From NCBI GenBank assembly GCA_038248745.1, contig JBBRXC010000020.1, positions 1-18,418 on the forward strand: a stretch of 18,418 nt of DNA, in the 5' to 3' direction. Source of the stretch: JAENWH01 sp038248745 (GTDB lineage Bacteria; Bacillota; Clostridia; Peptostreptococcales; Anaerovoracaceae). A program made the position numbers and the translations under genes. Under the pieces are notes generated by a model. That model was not told the DNA's origin, searched no databases, and saw nothing but the letters and a program-made list of their open reading frames with translations. Shown piece by piece: positions 1 to 6,988 of the stretch (positions within the stretch are counted from its first letter, which is position 1; each line of letters starts with the position of its first letter).

Positions 1-1853
1 AGGTTGAGGAACTGTTCATGAATGTGTATCATATGAAACAGTTCTTATCTGGGAGAACCTTCTGGGCTGGCGGGACCGACGCAAGCCTTCGGTATCCAAT
101 GAGTAATTACAATTGTGCAGGGCAGGTCATAGACGACTTTGCATCATTTGATGAACTTTTTTATCTATTGATGGTGGGTGCAGGTGTAGGAATAAGAGTC
201 ACGTTTGATGATGTACTAAAGCTTCCAGCCATTAGGAATGACATAAATATTATCCATATGGCTTATGAGCCTGTGCAAAAGGAAGAGAGAGATGATTTAA
301 CAACCCCTGATTTCACAAAGAAAAAAAATATTGTTGAAATTATTGTTGGAGATAGTAAAGAAGGTTGGCAGGATTCTCTATCTTATTTCTTTAAACTTCA
401 TTATGCAAAAAAGTACAGAGATATTGACACCATCTATATTAATTACAATAATGTCAGACCAAAAGGAGAAAAATTAAAGGTATTTGGCGGAACCGCTAGT
501 GGACATGAAAGCCTGAAGAATATGTTTACAAAGATCAAAGAGGTATTTGACAGATGCGAAGAGTCAACCTACAAACTTAAACCGATTGACTGTATGGACA
601 TCGCTAATATTATTGGAGAAAATGTTGTTTCCGGAGGCGTGAGACGTACCGCCGAGATGGTGCTTATCGATGCAAAAGATGAAGAGGCCATGGGAGCGAA
701 GTCAAATCTTTATGTGAAAACAGAAAAAGGGGACTGGATTATTGACCCGGAAATTGCACACAGGCAAATCAGCAATAATTCTATCTATTTCAAGGAAAAA
801 CCAGCAAGGGAAGAAATTCGCTGGATGTTGGAAGCCATGAGAAATTCCGGTGAACCAGGTTTTGTCAATCAAGAAGCAGCCGCTAAGCGAAGAGAAAATT
901 TCAATGTGGTCAATCCATGCGGCGAAATACTTCTTGACTCAAATGGGCTTTGTAACCTGACAACGGTAAATATCATGAAGTTTGTAACAGAGGAAGGAAT
1001 CTTGGATATGGATGCCCTTCATAGAGCCATGTGGCTTTCTGCAAGAGCAGGATTAAGAATGACATGCTTAGATCTTGAACTTGAACGGTGGGATCTTGTG
1101 CAAAAAAGAGACCGCCTTATCGGATGCTCCATCACTGGGTGGCAGGATGCCATGAATGCAGTTGGATACGGGCTTGATGAACAGGCGAAGCTGCTTAGAA
1201 CATTACGAGAAGCTGTCCATTCTGCAGGAAAAGGCTATGCCAAAGAACTCGGTATCAATGAGCCTTTGCTGATGACGACGGTTAAACCGGAAGGAACCTT
1301 GTCACAGTTGCCAACGGTAAGCTCTGGCGTTCATTTCTCCCATGCACCTTATTATGTGAGAAGAGTGAGAATCTCTGCAGATGATCCATTGGCCAAGGTG
1401 GTACTGAAACTTGAATGGCCAGTGTACCCGGAAGTGAATCAAACCTGGGATAATGCAAAAACGTATGTGGTGGAATTCCCAGTAAAGGCGCCCGAGGGAA
1501 CAACAAAAGGGGATGTGAGTGCCCTTGAACAACTGGAAATCTATAAAATGTTTATGACAAATTATGTGGATCACAACTGCTCCATCACTGTACATGTTCG
1601 GGAAAATGAGTGGGAGGCCGTTGAAGAATGGCTTTGGAATAACTGGGACGATTGCATTGCTCTTTCCTTTTTACCTTTTGATGACAGCTTCTATGAAATG
1701 CTTCCTTATGAAGCAATTTCAAAAGAGGAGTATGAAAAAAGAATGGTGGAAATGAAACCATTTATACCATCCCTGTTAAAACAGTTCGAACTTGGAGAAG
1801 ATGATCGTGAACTGGATGCGGAATGTAGTAATGGGGCATGCCCGGTAAGATAA
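1..1853 (+). CDS. nrdJ: Adenosylcobalamin-dependent (class II) ribonucleoside-triphosphate reductase, 5'-truncated by window
   Basis: Reduces ribonucleotides to deoxyribonucleotides using a B12-derived radical, so it works with or without oxygen. The reading frame is open from base 3, and the ATG at 18 is internal; roughly 130 N-terminal residues expected for the monomeric Lactobacillus leichmannii-type enzyme lie outside the window. Counting from that ATG, I see the NPCGEI radical-site motif at 299-304 (thiyl cysteine C301, E303), the two cysteines that pair during turnover (C33 in YNCAG and C312 in LCNL), FGGTASG at 156-162, a TTVKPEGT segment, and the C-terminal reductant motif CSNGACP (C603, C608). 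All catalytic cysteines are present, so the enzyme should be active. It is convergent with the Rieske gene and ends just before a shared terminator. Confident in the family from motif order; substrate level (triphosphate) follows from resemblance to the L. leichmannii type. Confidence 0.95.
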   Translation, partial: VEELFMNVYHMKQFLSGRTFWAGGTDASLRYPMSNYNCAGQVIDDFASFDELFYLLMVGAGVGIRVTFDDVLKLPAIRNDINIIHMAYEPVQKEERDDLTTPDFTKKKNIVEIIVGDSKEGWQDSLSYFFKLHYAKKYRDIDTIYINYNNVRPKGEKLKVFGGTASGHESLKNMFTKIKEVFDRCEESTYKLKPIDCMDIANIIGENVVSGGVRRTAEMVLIDAKDEEAMGAKSNLYVKTEKGDWIIDPEIAHRQISNNSIYFKEKPAREEIRWMLEAMRNSGEPGFVNQEAAAKRRENFNVVNPCGEILLDSNGLCNLTTVNIMKFVTEEGILDMDALHRAMWLSARAGLRMTCLDLELERWDLVQKRDRLIGCSITGWQDAMNAVGYGLDEQAKLLRTLREAVHSAGKGYAKELGINEPLLMTTVKPEGTLSQLPTVSSGVHFSHAPYYVRRVRISADDPLAKVVLKLEWPVYPEVNQTWDNAKTYVVEFPVKAPEGTTKGDVSALEQLEIYKMFMTNYVDHNCSITVHVRENEWEAVEEWLWNNWDDCIALSFLPFDDSFYEMLPYEAISKEEYEKRMVEMKPFIPSLLKQFELGEDDRELDAECSNGACPVR

Positions 1854-1878
1854 GTTGAAGAGAACCTTTATAAAAAAT

Positions 1879-1901
1879 AAAGCCGCCTATTTGGCGGCTT
1901 T
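1879..1901. terminator. Bidirectional intrinsic terminator between nrdJ and the Rieske gene
   Basis: GCCGCC (1882-1887) pairs with GGCGGC (1893-1898) around a 5-base loop, extended by AAA on the left and TTT on the right. The flanking A-run and T-run mean it can stop transcription from both strands, which fits the convergent gene pair. Confidence 0.85.
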
Positions 1902-1906
1902 TCGCT

Positions 1907-2236
1907 TTATTCAATACCGATTAAAATATCATTGCCTTCCACTTTAACCGGGTAGGTGGTAGTATCTTTTGCATTTACGCCAATAAAGAGAATTTTTCCT
2001 TGATCTAGCACCTTTCCTGACCTTACATCAAATTTGGTGTGATGCCTTGGACAAATGATTTCGCTTCCTTCCAGATTCCCTTCGTATAGAGAACCACCCA
2101 TATGGGTACATTTGTTGTCTATGGCGTAGTAATTGTTATCTATTTTTGTCACAAGTAACTCTTTGTCTCCCAAATGAACCAGTATTTTATTTTCTGTAGA
2201 CATGCTAGTTGTTTCAGCAACTTTAAAAAATTCCAT
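1907..2236 (-). CDS. Small Rieske-type [2Fe-2S] ferredoxin
   Basis: A 109-residue soluble electron carrier or the ferredoxin component of an oxidoreductase. The Rieske cluster ligands are complete: CTH (C43, H45) and CPRHH (C62, H65), followed by TKFD and a SGKV turn typical of NirD/biphenyl-dioxygenase-ferredoxin-like proteins. There is no signal peptide or membrane segment, so it is cytosolic. Two ATGs are possible: the one at 2245 sits directly against the AGGAAAGG ribosome binding site, while the one at 2236 lies 9 nt from it, so I chose 2236. No oxygenase or reductase partner is next to it, so its redox partner is unknown. It is transcribed divergently from the lipoprotein gene and converges on nrdJ. 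Confidence 0.88.
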   Translation of the reverse strand: MEFFKVAETTSMSTENKILVHLGDKELLVTKIDNNYYAIDNKCTHMGGSLYEGNLEGSEIICPRHHTKFDVRSGKVLDQGKILFIGVNAKDTTTYPVKVEGNDILIGIE

Positions 2237-2334
2237 ACAAACCATCCTTTCCTATCAAAAATATTTTTTTGCAATAGTGGGTATATATTCATACATCTAA
2301 GAATAATTCTATTATAACATATAATATAATAAAT

Positions 2335-2341
2335 AAGGAGG
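2335..2341 (+). promoter_or_regulatory. Ribosome binding site deciding the lipoprotein start
   Basis: AAGGAGG lies 8 nt before the ATG at 2350. A nearer ATG at 2345 is followed after one codon by a stop, so 2350 is the start. The 2246-2334 stretch between the divergent genes is very AT-rich with several TATAAT-like hexamers, but I see no well-spaced -35 for either direction. Confidence 0.7.
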
Positions 2342-2349
2342 AGTATGAA

Positions 2350-3147
2350 ATGAAAGTAAAATCTTTGCTCGGAATATGTATGGCGGTTCTTTTGATTCCG
2401 GCCGCTATTACAGGTTGCGCTGAAAAAGAGTTTAGCTATAGTGATGGCATTGATAAAAATGGCTTCTACGAAAAGATAGACGCCCTTGATTATGTAGAAG
2501 TAGGTGATTATAAGGGAATCTCTATTCCGAAAGAAGCTTATGTGGCTTCAGATGAAGCTATTCAAACACAAATTCAAGCAATTATGGCAAACTTCATGAA
2601 GGATGGGGTTACCCCTGAACTCACTGATGAATTCGTTGCAGAATATTTGTTTCTGGATTATGGATACAGAACCATCGGAGATATGAAAGCGGGAATAAGG
2701 AGCAGCATAGAAAGTTCAGCATTGTTTGACTATATGCGGAAATATCTGGTTGAAAATATAACGGTTAAATCTGTTCCGGACAGCCTTGTCGAATATCAGA
2801 AAAACACATTAATCAAAGCGTATCAGGATTCTGCAGATTTTTACAAAATGGAACTGGATGATTTTATTAGAGTTTATGTACGTGTTTCAGGTATTGACAG
2901 ATTGATTGAAAAAAACCTTGAAGAAATCAATAACAATGCCAAGTTCTCTCTCGTCATTCAAGGGGTTGCTGAAGATGCCGGCATTTCTGCAACGGATGAG
3001 GCTGTGGCGGCTTATGTTAAAAAACATTTGGAAGAACAGAATTACAGGGAATACGTGGATACCTATGGGTTACCGTATCTTAGATATATTACCCTTCAAC
3101 AGGCAGTTATGGATTACCTAGTGGAAAACGCAGACCTGACAAAATAA
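2350..3147 (+). CDS. Trigger-factor-like lipoprotein lacking the FKBP domain
   Basis: A 265-residue exported lipoprotein. The N-terminus is a type II signal peptide: KVK, a hydrophobic run, then ITGC with lipidated C23. The rest resembles the clostridial FKBP/trigger-factor lipoprotein family. Residues 44-80 match the segment before the isomerase domain (DYVEVGDYKGI, then a SDEAIQTQIQ helix), and residues 88-265 match the helical C-terminal chaperone arms (PELTDEFVAE, VPDSLVEYQK, MELDDFI, AVMDYLVENA). The peptidyl-prolyl isomerase domain that normally sits between these parts appears absent, as residues 82-88 join them directly. It may therefore act as a surface chaperone or holdase without isomerase activity; this is inference. 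The SDR gene follows 11 nt later and is probably cotranscribed. Confidence 0.8.
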   Translation: MKVKSLLGICMAVLLIPAAITGCAEKEFSYSDGIDKNGFYEKIDALDYVEVGDYKGISIPKEAYVASDEAIQTQIQAIMANFMKDGVTPELTDEFVAEYLFLDYGYRTIGDMKAGIRSSIESSALFDYMRKYLVENITVKSVPDSLVEYQKNTLIKAYQDSADFYKMELDDFIRVYVRVSGIDRLIEKNLEEINNNAKFSLVIQGVAEDAGISATDEAVAAYVKKHLEEQNYREYVDTYGLPYLRYITLQQAVMDYLVENADLTK

Positions 3148-3158
3148 GAAAGGAAGCA

Positions 3159-3962
3159 ATGATGATGAATGCACAGATAAATTTCGAGGGTAAAGTTTGC
3201 TTGATTACGGGAGCTGGCAGCGATACGGGAATAGGATTTTCAACAGCACAAATTATAGGCAAGCTTGGAGGAAAAGTAATAATTACTGCCACCTCTGAAC
3301 GAATTCATCAGCGGGTGAAGGAATTAGAATCGTTGGGCATTGAAGCAAAGGGATATATTGCTGATCTGATGGACCGCAATCAGGTAAAAAATTTAATTGA
3401 TTCCATTATTAAAGAGCATAAAAAAATTGATATTCTCATCAATAATGCAGGAATGACACAAGTCGGTTCAGAAGAGATTTTTGCTAGCTTTGCAGATATG
3501 GAGGATGAGGATTGGGATGTTACCATAAATAGAAATTTAACAATATGTTATAACGTCACACATGCGGTAATAAAACATATGATTGCTAACAAATATGGGA
3601 GAATTGTCAATGTTTCATCAGTCACCGGTCCAGTCGTCAGCAATCCGGGTGAGTCTGGATACAGTGCAGCAAAGGCTGCCATCGTTGGGATGAGCCGTTC
3701 AATCGCCATAGAAGTGGCAAAAGACAATATTGTGATTAATAATGTTCTTCCTGGGTGGATTGCTACAGGTTCGCAAACAGAGCCGGAAGCTGCAGCTTCA
3801 TTGAATACACCAATAGGAAGAGGTGCCAGACCTGAAGAGGTTGGACATATGATCGTATTTCTTGCCTCAGAGCAGGCGTCTTATATCACAGGACAAAGTT
3901 TTATCGTTGATGGCGGCAATACATTGCAAGAATATAAGGGGCCGAGTGAGTTGTATTATTAA
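3159..3962 (+). CDS. Short-chain dehydrogenase/reductase (FabG-like)
   Basis: A classical cytosolic SDR of 267 residues that would use NAD(P)H to reduce or oxidise a carbonyl/alcohol. Visible motifs in order: cofactor-binding TGAGSDTGIG (17-26), NNAG (95-98), an Asn in the NLT segment (N126), the catalytic Ser in NVSSVTG (153/154), YSAAK (Y168, K172), PGWIATG, and a C-terminal ITGQSFIVDGG. These match 3-oxoacyl-ACP reductase-like enzymes, but SDR substrates cannot be read from sequence, and no fatty acid synthesis genes are nearby. Three ATGs stand in a row (3159, 3162, 3165); AAAGGA at 3149-3154 fits any of them and I used the first. It is probably cotranscribed with the preceding lipoprotein. 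Confidence 0.9.
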   Translation: MMMNAQINFEGKVCLITGAGSDTGIGFSTAQIIGKLGGKVIITATSERIHQRVKELESLGIEAKGYIADLMDRNQVKNLIDSIIKEHKKIDILINNAGMTQVGSEEIFASFADMEDEDWDVTINRNLTICYNVTHAVIKHMIANKYGRIVNVSSVTGPVVSNPGESGYSAAKAAIVGMSRSIAIEVAKDNIVINNVLPGWIATGSQTEPEAAASLNTPIGRGARPEEVGHMIVFLASEQASYITGQSFIVDGGNTLQEYKGPSELYY

Positions 3963-4100
3963 AAATCCTATAATAGGAGTATTCTTAAAGCCGAAGAATC
4001 AGCTATTTTGGACATTAAAAGACTTGAAATGGATGGATATTATAACAATAAAATTTCAGTTATTGCAAAAATGAGAGATGAAAGAAAAAATAAAGGTTAA
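3963..4100 (+). pseudogene. Start-less remnant of a YflT/GSP17M-like general stress protein
   Basis: Immediately after the SDR stop, and in the same frame, an open stretch of 45 codons ends at TAA 4098-4100. Its peptide includes AEESAILDIKRLEMDGYY followed by NNKISVIAK, which resembles the N-terminal domain of heat-stress protein YflT / general stress protein 17M (typical pattern: EEEAIxAIxxLKxxGYxxxDISVIAKD). There is no start codon between the SDR stop and this motif, and the protein is cut shortly after ISVIAK, so only about a third of the domain remains. It lies directly upstream of a CsbD-type stress gene. Recognition is from the motif pattern only; chance resemblance is possible. Confidence 0.5.
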
Positions 4101-4141
4101 ATAAATAAAACTTTTATTAAGATTATTATGCGTATAATTAG

Positions 4142-4170
4142 TTGACATATAGTATTAATAAGTATATAGT
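4142..4170 (+). promoter_or_regulatory. Near-consensus sigma-A-type promoter for the csbD-like gene
   Basis: TTGACA (4142-4147), a 17-base spacer, then TATAGT (4165-4170): a perfect -35 and a one-mismatch -10 with ideal spacing. It lies about 85 bases before the CsbD-like start. The leader after it contains a direct repeat, ATTATATTAAAGGAT at 4174-4188 and ATTATATTAAAAGGAT at 4213-4228. A sigma-B-type promoter was not seen despite the stress-gene content. Confidence 0.75.
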
Positions 4171-4254
4171 AGAATTATATTAAAGGATCCAGAAATAGGA
4201 TTATACTAATTAATTATATTAAAAGGATAATATTTAAGAAAGAAGGGCTCTAAA

Positions 4255-4497
4255 ATGACAAGTTTAAAAAATAAAGTAGTGAATGCAAAAGATAAGGTCG
4301 TTGGTGAAGTGAAAGAATCGGTTGGAAAAGCTACAGGCAATGAAGAGTTGGAATTAAAAGGTAAAATTCAGTCTGCAAAATCGGATATAAAGGAAAAAGC
4401 TTACGACACCGGTGACAAAGCAAAAAAAATAAAGAAAGACGTCATAGCAGAAATAAATAACATGGCGGACGAAAACAAGGGAAGCAACAAGAAATAG
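4255..4497 (+). CDS. CsbD-like general stress protein
   Basis: An 80-residue, highly charged, Lys/Glu/Ala-rich helical protein of the CsbD family. The N-terminal pattern LKNKVVNAKDKVVGEVKES, then VGKATGNEELELKGK, is characteristic: CsbD proteins have 'GKxKExxGKxTGDxxLxxxGK'. Members are induced by stress or starvation and are small hydrophilic cytosolic proteins of undefined biochemistry. The ribosome binding site is an AAGAAGGG stretch about 9 nt upstream. It has its own strong promoter and is followed by a hairpin, so it can be made as a monocistronic transcript. Confidence 0.88.
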   Translation: MTSLKNKVVNAKDKVVGEVKESVGKATGNEELELKGKIQSAKSDIKEKAYDTGDKAKKIKKDVIAEINNMADENKGSNKK

Positions 4498-4505
4498 TGA
4501 ATAAG

Positions 4506-4534
4506 AAATCCCAATTATGAGTAAATTGGGATTT
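4506..4534 (+). terminator. Hairpin terminator after the csbD-like gene
   Basis: AAATCCCAATT (4506-4516) pairs perfectly with AATTGGGATTT (4524-4534) around a 7-base loop. The T-run within and after the right arm is short, so termination may be partial and allow expression of the downstream membrane protein gene. Confidence 0.65.
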
Positions 4535-4580
4535 CGTTAATTCGAATCTATAATGAACAATTATAATAAGGGGGATTTAT

Positions 4581-4841
4581 ATGGGTATTTTATCTTGGAT
4601 TGTATTGGGTGCACTGGCAGGATGGGTTGCTAGTATGATTATGGGAAAGAACGGCTCAATGGGGGCAATTGCTAATATAGCGGTTGGTATTATTGGTGCA
4701 TTTATTGGCGGTTTTGTGATGAGTCTAGGAAATGGCTATGGAGTAACAGGTTTTAATTTTACAAGTTTCTTAATCGCGTTGTTAGGAGCAGTTATACTGC
4801 TTGCGATTGTTAACTTGTTTTCCAAAGGGAAAGTAAGATAA
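4581..4841 (+). CDS. GlsB/YeaQ/YmgE-family small membrane protein
   Basis: An 86-residue protein with three predicted membrane helices (about 3-20, 28-50 and 60-80). It shows the family pattern of Gly-rich helices: an N-terminal ILSWIVLGALAGWVASMIMG, then a GSMGAIANIAVGIIGAFIGG segment, and a short charged C-terminus. The family is often labelled 'transglycosylase-associated protein', but no enzymatic role is established; members are induced by stress in several bacteria. A GGGGG-type ribosome binding site precedes the ATG by about 7 nt. It sits between two other small stress-type genes. Confidence 0.88.
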   Translation: MGILSWIVLGALAGWVASMIMGKNGSMGAIANIAVGIIGAFIGGFVMSLGNGYGVTGFNFTSFLIALLGAVILLAIVNLFSKGKVR

Positions 4842-4907
4842 CCTGAATAGTTTTAGTAAACTCAGAAACGCGGAGTTCGCGCATTAAAAGTTAAGGAGGA
4901 ATTGACG

Positions 4908-5285
4908 ATGGCAGGTAAATTTGTAATAGGCAAAATAGACGAAAAGTTTAGGTTTGATCTAAAGGCTGCAAATGGAGAAATTATTTTAAGTTCGCAACCT
5001 TACGTATCTCTTGCATCATGTAAAAAAGGGATTGAAAGTATAAGGACAAATGCTTCTATTGCTCCGATCGAAGACCAAACTATTGATGGATTTACAACAG
5101 AGAAAAATCCTAAATTTGAAATATACGAATATAGAAATGGCGATTACCGTTTTAGGTTAAATGCGAAAAATGGAGAGCTTATTGGTACCGGTGACAGATA
5201 TAAATCCAAAGCTGCATGCCAAAAAGGTATAGAGTCAATAAAGAAAAATTCAGTAGAAGCAATAATAGTTGAAGAAATAAACTAG
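4908..5285 (+). CDS. Two-repeat DUF1508 (YegP-like) protein
   Basis: A 125-residue cytosolic protein made of two copies of the roughly 50-residue DUF1508 domain: residues 4-49 (KFVIGKI ... FRFDLKAANGEIILSS ... SLASCKKGIESIRTN) and 69-115 (KFEIYEY ... YRFRLNAKNGELIGTG ... SKAACQKGIESIKKN). The repeat units are clearly homologous to each other, as in E. coli YegP. Function is unknown in the family; several members are stress-linked. The start is the ATG at 4908, 8 nt after AAGGAGG (4893-4899); a TTG at 4902 is in frame but too close to that site. The gene is closed by a strong terminator. Confidence 0.9.
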   Translation: MAGKFVIGKIDEKFRFDLKAANGEIILSSQPYVSLASCKKGIESIRTNASIAPIEDQTIDGFTTEKNPKFEIYEYRNGDYRFRLNAKNGELIGTGDRYKSKAACQKGIESIKKNSVEAIIVEEIN

Positions 5286-5299
5286 TGTAGGCCATTTAC

Positions 5300-5341
5300 A
5301 AATAAGCAGCCTTCGGCAGAATCGCCGAAGGCTGCTTATTT
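5300..5341 (+). terminator. Strong intrinsic terminator (18-bp perfect stem)
   Basis: Bases 5300-5317 pair without mismatch with 5324-5341 around a 6-base loop (AGAATC). The GC-rich core (CAGCCTTCGGC) is flanked by A-rich left and T-rich right ends. It ends the stress cluster and insulates the oxidoreductase gene that follows. Confidence 0.88.
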
Positions 5342-5394
5342 GGTTGATGAGCTTCTGTAGCGGGTTCTACTAAAGTCCTGACTCAATATGTTGA

Positions 5395-5423
5395 TTGTTA
5401 TTTTGCAAGCTGACTGTTATAAT
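5395..5423 (+). promoter_or_regulatory. Promoter of the FAD oxidoreductase gene
   Basis: TTGTTA (5395-5400), a 17-base spacer, and a perfect TATAAT (5418-5423) preceded by TG at 5415-5416 (extended -10). It lies inside the upstream in-frame extension of the oxidoreductase ORF, which supports the ATG at 5478 as the true start. Confidence 0.7.
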
Positions 5424-5477
5424 TTATTTAAGAAAATGGTTGCCTTACAGGCGAGACGAATAAAGAGGACGAATGAT

Positions 5478-6962
5478 ATGAAGCAAAACAACTCATATGA
5501 TATTATCATCATTGGCGCAGGGATTGTAGGCACCAGCATAGCGCGGGAACTGTCAAAATTTCAACTAAAAGTATTGATTTTAGAAAAAGAATCGGATGTC
5601 TCCATGGGGGCAACAAAAGCCAATAGCGGCATTGTCCACGGGGGCTATGCTGAGGAACATGGAAAATTGAAAGGGAGGTTGGCTTACAAAGGAAGAAGTC
5701 AATTTAAACAATTAAATGAAGAATTAAATTTTGGATTTAGAGAAACGGGTTCATTGGTTGTGATCACGGATGACAATAAAGAACCTTTAGAATCTTTATA
5801 CCAAAATGGCATGAAGAATGGATTGCCTGATTTGTCAATTATAGATGCGGACGAAATAAGAAGGCTCGAACCGAAATTGAGCAAAGACATAAAATGGGCC
5901 CTGTACTGTCAAGGGGCAGGCGTGTGTTCTCCCTACGAGATGGCAATCGCCATGGCAGAAAATGCCATAAAAAATGGGGTGGACTTAAAATTAGAAAATG
6001 AAGTTCAGTCCATTGAAAAGAAGGGGTCGGAATTTACACTAAAAACAGACAAAGAGGTATTCTATTCAAATTATGTAGTAAATGCTGCAGGAGTGTATGC
6101 GGATCAAATAGCCAAGATGATTGGGGTAAAAGATGTTGAGATTTTACCTAGAAGTGGAGAATATCTGATTTTTACTAGAGGAACAGGAGAAACGCTGAAT
6201 TCAGTTATTTTTCAAAAACCAACTAAAAAAGGAAAGGGTGTACTTATTACTTCTACCTATTACGGAAATCTTCTAATTGGCCCAGATTCAGACGATGAAA
6301 GTAATCGGGAGGACACATCCACGCATTTAGAAAGAATTGGGGCAATCTATCACAGCGCAAAAGCCATTTATAATGACATGAACCCTAAGCAATTTTTGAA
6401 AAGCTTTGCTGGTATAAGAGCAAGGAGCGCCACGGATGATTTTATTATCCAAGAAACCTCTGTGAAAGGGTTTATAAATGTGGCAGGCATACAATCCCCG
6501 GGGATCACCGCTTCCCCAGCCATTGCTGAAATGGTCAGGGAAATATTACAAGTCGCGGGCTTGGTTTTAGAGCCGAATCCTAATTTTGACCCGTACCGAA
6601 AACCTATTATAACGAATAAACCGTTGAAGCCACTTATGGAAATACAAGATAAAATTGATTTGCCCTTAGGCGCCGAAAAGAGAATAGTCTGTCGGTGTGA
6701 GCAAGTAACAGAAGAGGAAATCGTTGATGCATTGCACCGTGAAATTCATATAAAAACCATAGACGGCATAAAGAGAAGAACTAGAACCACAATGGGCTGG
6801 TGCCAAGGAGAGTTTTGCAGACCTAGAATTCTTGAAGTGGTGAAGAGGGAGTATGGAGAAGATATGGAAGCCTCTTCGGACGTGGAAAAGAAAGGTGTAA
6901 ATAGGGTGGAGAAATCAGAATTCTTGGATTATCTTAAACAAGAATCCAGGAGAACACGTTAG
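5478..6962 (+). CDS. GlpA-like FAD-dependent oxidoreductase with C-terminal BFD-type [2Fe-2S] domain
   Basis: A 494-residue protein of the D-amino-acid-oxidase/glycerol-3-phosphate dehydrogenase fold. The N-terminal Rossmann fold shows DIIIIGAGIVG (GxGxxG at 13-18) with the acidic residue E36 that binds FAD ribose, then GATKANSGIVHGGY (44-57), VNAAGVYAD (201-209), and a C-terminal FAD-binding GIQSPGITASPA. Residues 404-460 form a BFD-like cluster-binding module with CRC (C405, C407) and WCQGEFC (C442, C447). This architecture is that of GlpA/anaerobic G3P dehydrogenase-like enzymes found with a second pyridine-nucleotide oxidoreductase in Clostridia, but no such partner or glycerol gene follows here. 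The substrate (G3P or another 2-hydroxyacid/amine) is not settled. Start chosen at 5478 because AGAGGA lies 8 nt upstream and a promoter lies before it. No terminator is visible before atpD. Confidence 0.88.
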   Translation: MKQNNSYDIIIIGAGIVGTSIARELSKFQLKVLILEKESDVSMGATKANSGIVHGGYAEEHGKLKGRLAYKGRSQFKQLNEELNFGFRETGSLVVITDDNKEPLESLYQNGMKNGLPDLSIIDADEIRRLEPKLSKDIKWALYCQGAGVCSPYEMAIAMAENAIKNGVDLKLENEVQSIEKKGSEFTLKTDKEVFYSNYVVNAAGVYADQIAKMIGVKDVEILPRSGEYLIFTRGTGETLNSVIFQKPTKKGKGVLITSTYYGNLLIGPDSDDESNREDTSTHLERIGAIYHSAKAIYNDMNPKQFLKSFAGIRARSATDDFIIQETSVKGFINVAGIQSPGITASPAIAEMVREILQVAGLVLEPNPNFDPYRKPIITNKPLKPLMEIQDKIDLPLGAEKRIVCRCEQVTEEEIVDALHREIHIKTIDGIKRRTRTTMGWCQGEFCRPRILEVVKREYGEDMEASSDVEKKGVNRVEKSEFLDYLKQESRRTR

Positions 6963-6988
6963 CATTTCTAAAAGTGGGTATATATAAT
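6959..6988 (+). promoter_or_regulatory. Candidate promoter of the N-ATPase operon
   Basis: A perfect TATAAT (6983-6988) with TTAGCA (6959-6964) 18 bases upstream; the -35 has two mismatches. It overlaps the 3' end of the oxidoreductase gene. Read-through from that gene is also possible because no terminator separates them. Confidence 0.45.

Noticed and set aside
1302..1595. Open frame of 97 codons on the minus strand inside nrdJ (also 1282-1506)
   Set aside because: Lies wholly within a strongly conserved gene on the other strand, with no recognisable motif; antisense shadow.
3862..4074. 70-codon plus-strand frame spanning the SDR 3' end
   Set aside because: Overlaps the conserved SDR C-terminus in another frame and shows no family pattern; the frame-matched YflT-like remnant explains the region better.
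4101..4141. Sigma-B-type promoter for the stress genes (GGTTAA at 4095-4100)
   Set aside because: No GGGTAT-like -10 at the right spacing; the downstream TTGACA/TATAGT pair is much better.
4856..4882. Small hairpins (AGTTT/AAACT and CGCG/CGCG) between the GlsB-like and DUF1508 genes
   Set aside because: Stems of four to five pairs with no T-run; too weak to call a terminator.
5388..5477. N-terminal extension of the FAD oxidoreductase from 5388
   Set aside because: It covers the -35/-10 promoter (5395-5423); the ATG at 5478 has a ribosome binding site and directly precedes the Rossmann strand.
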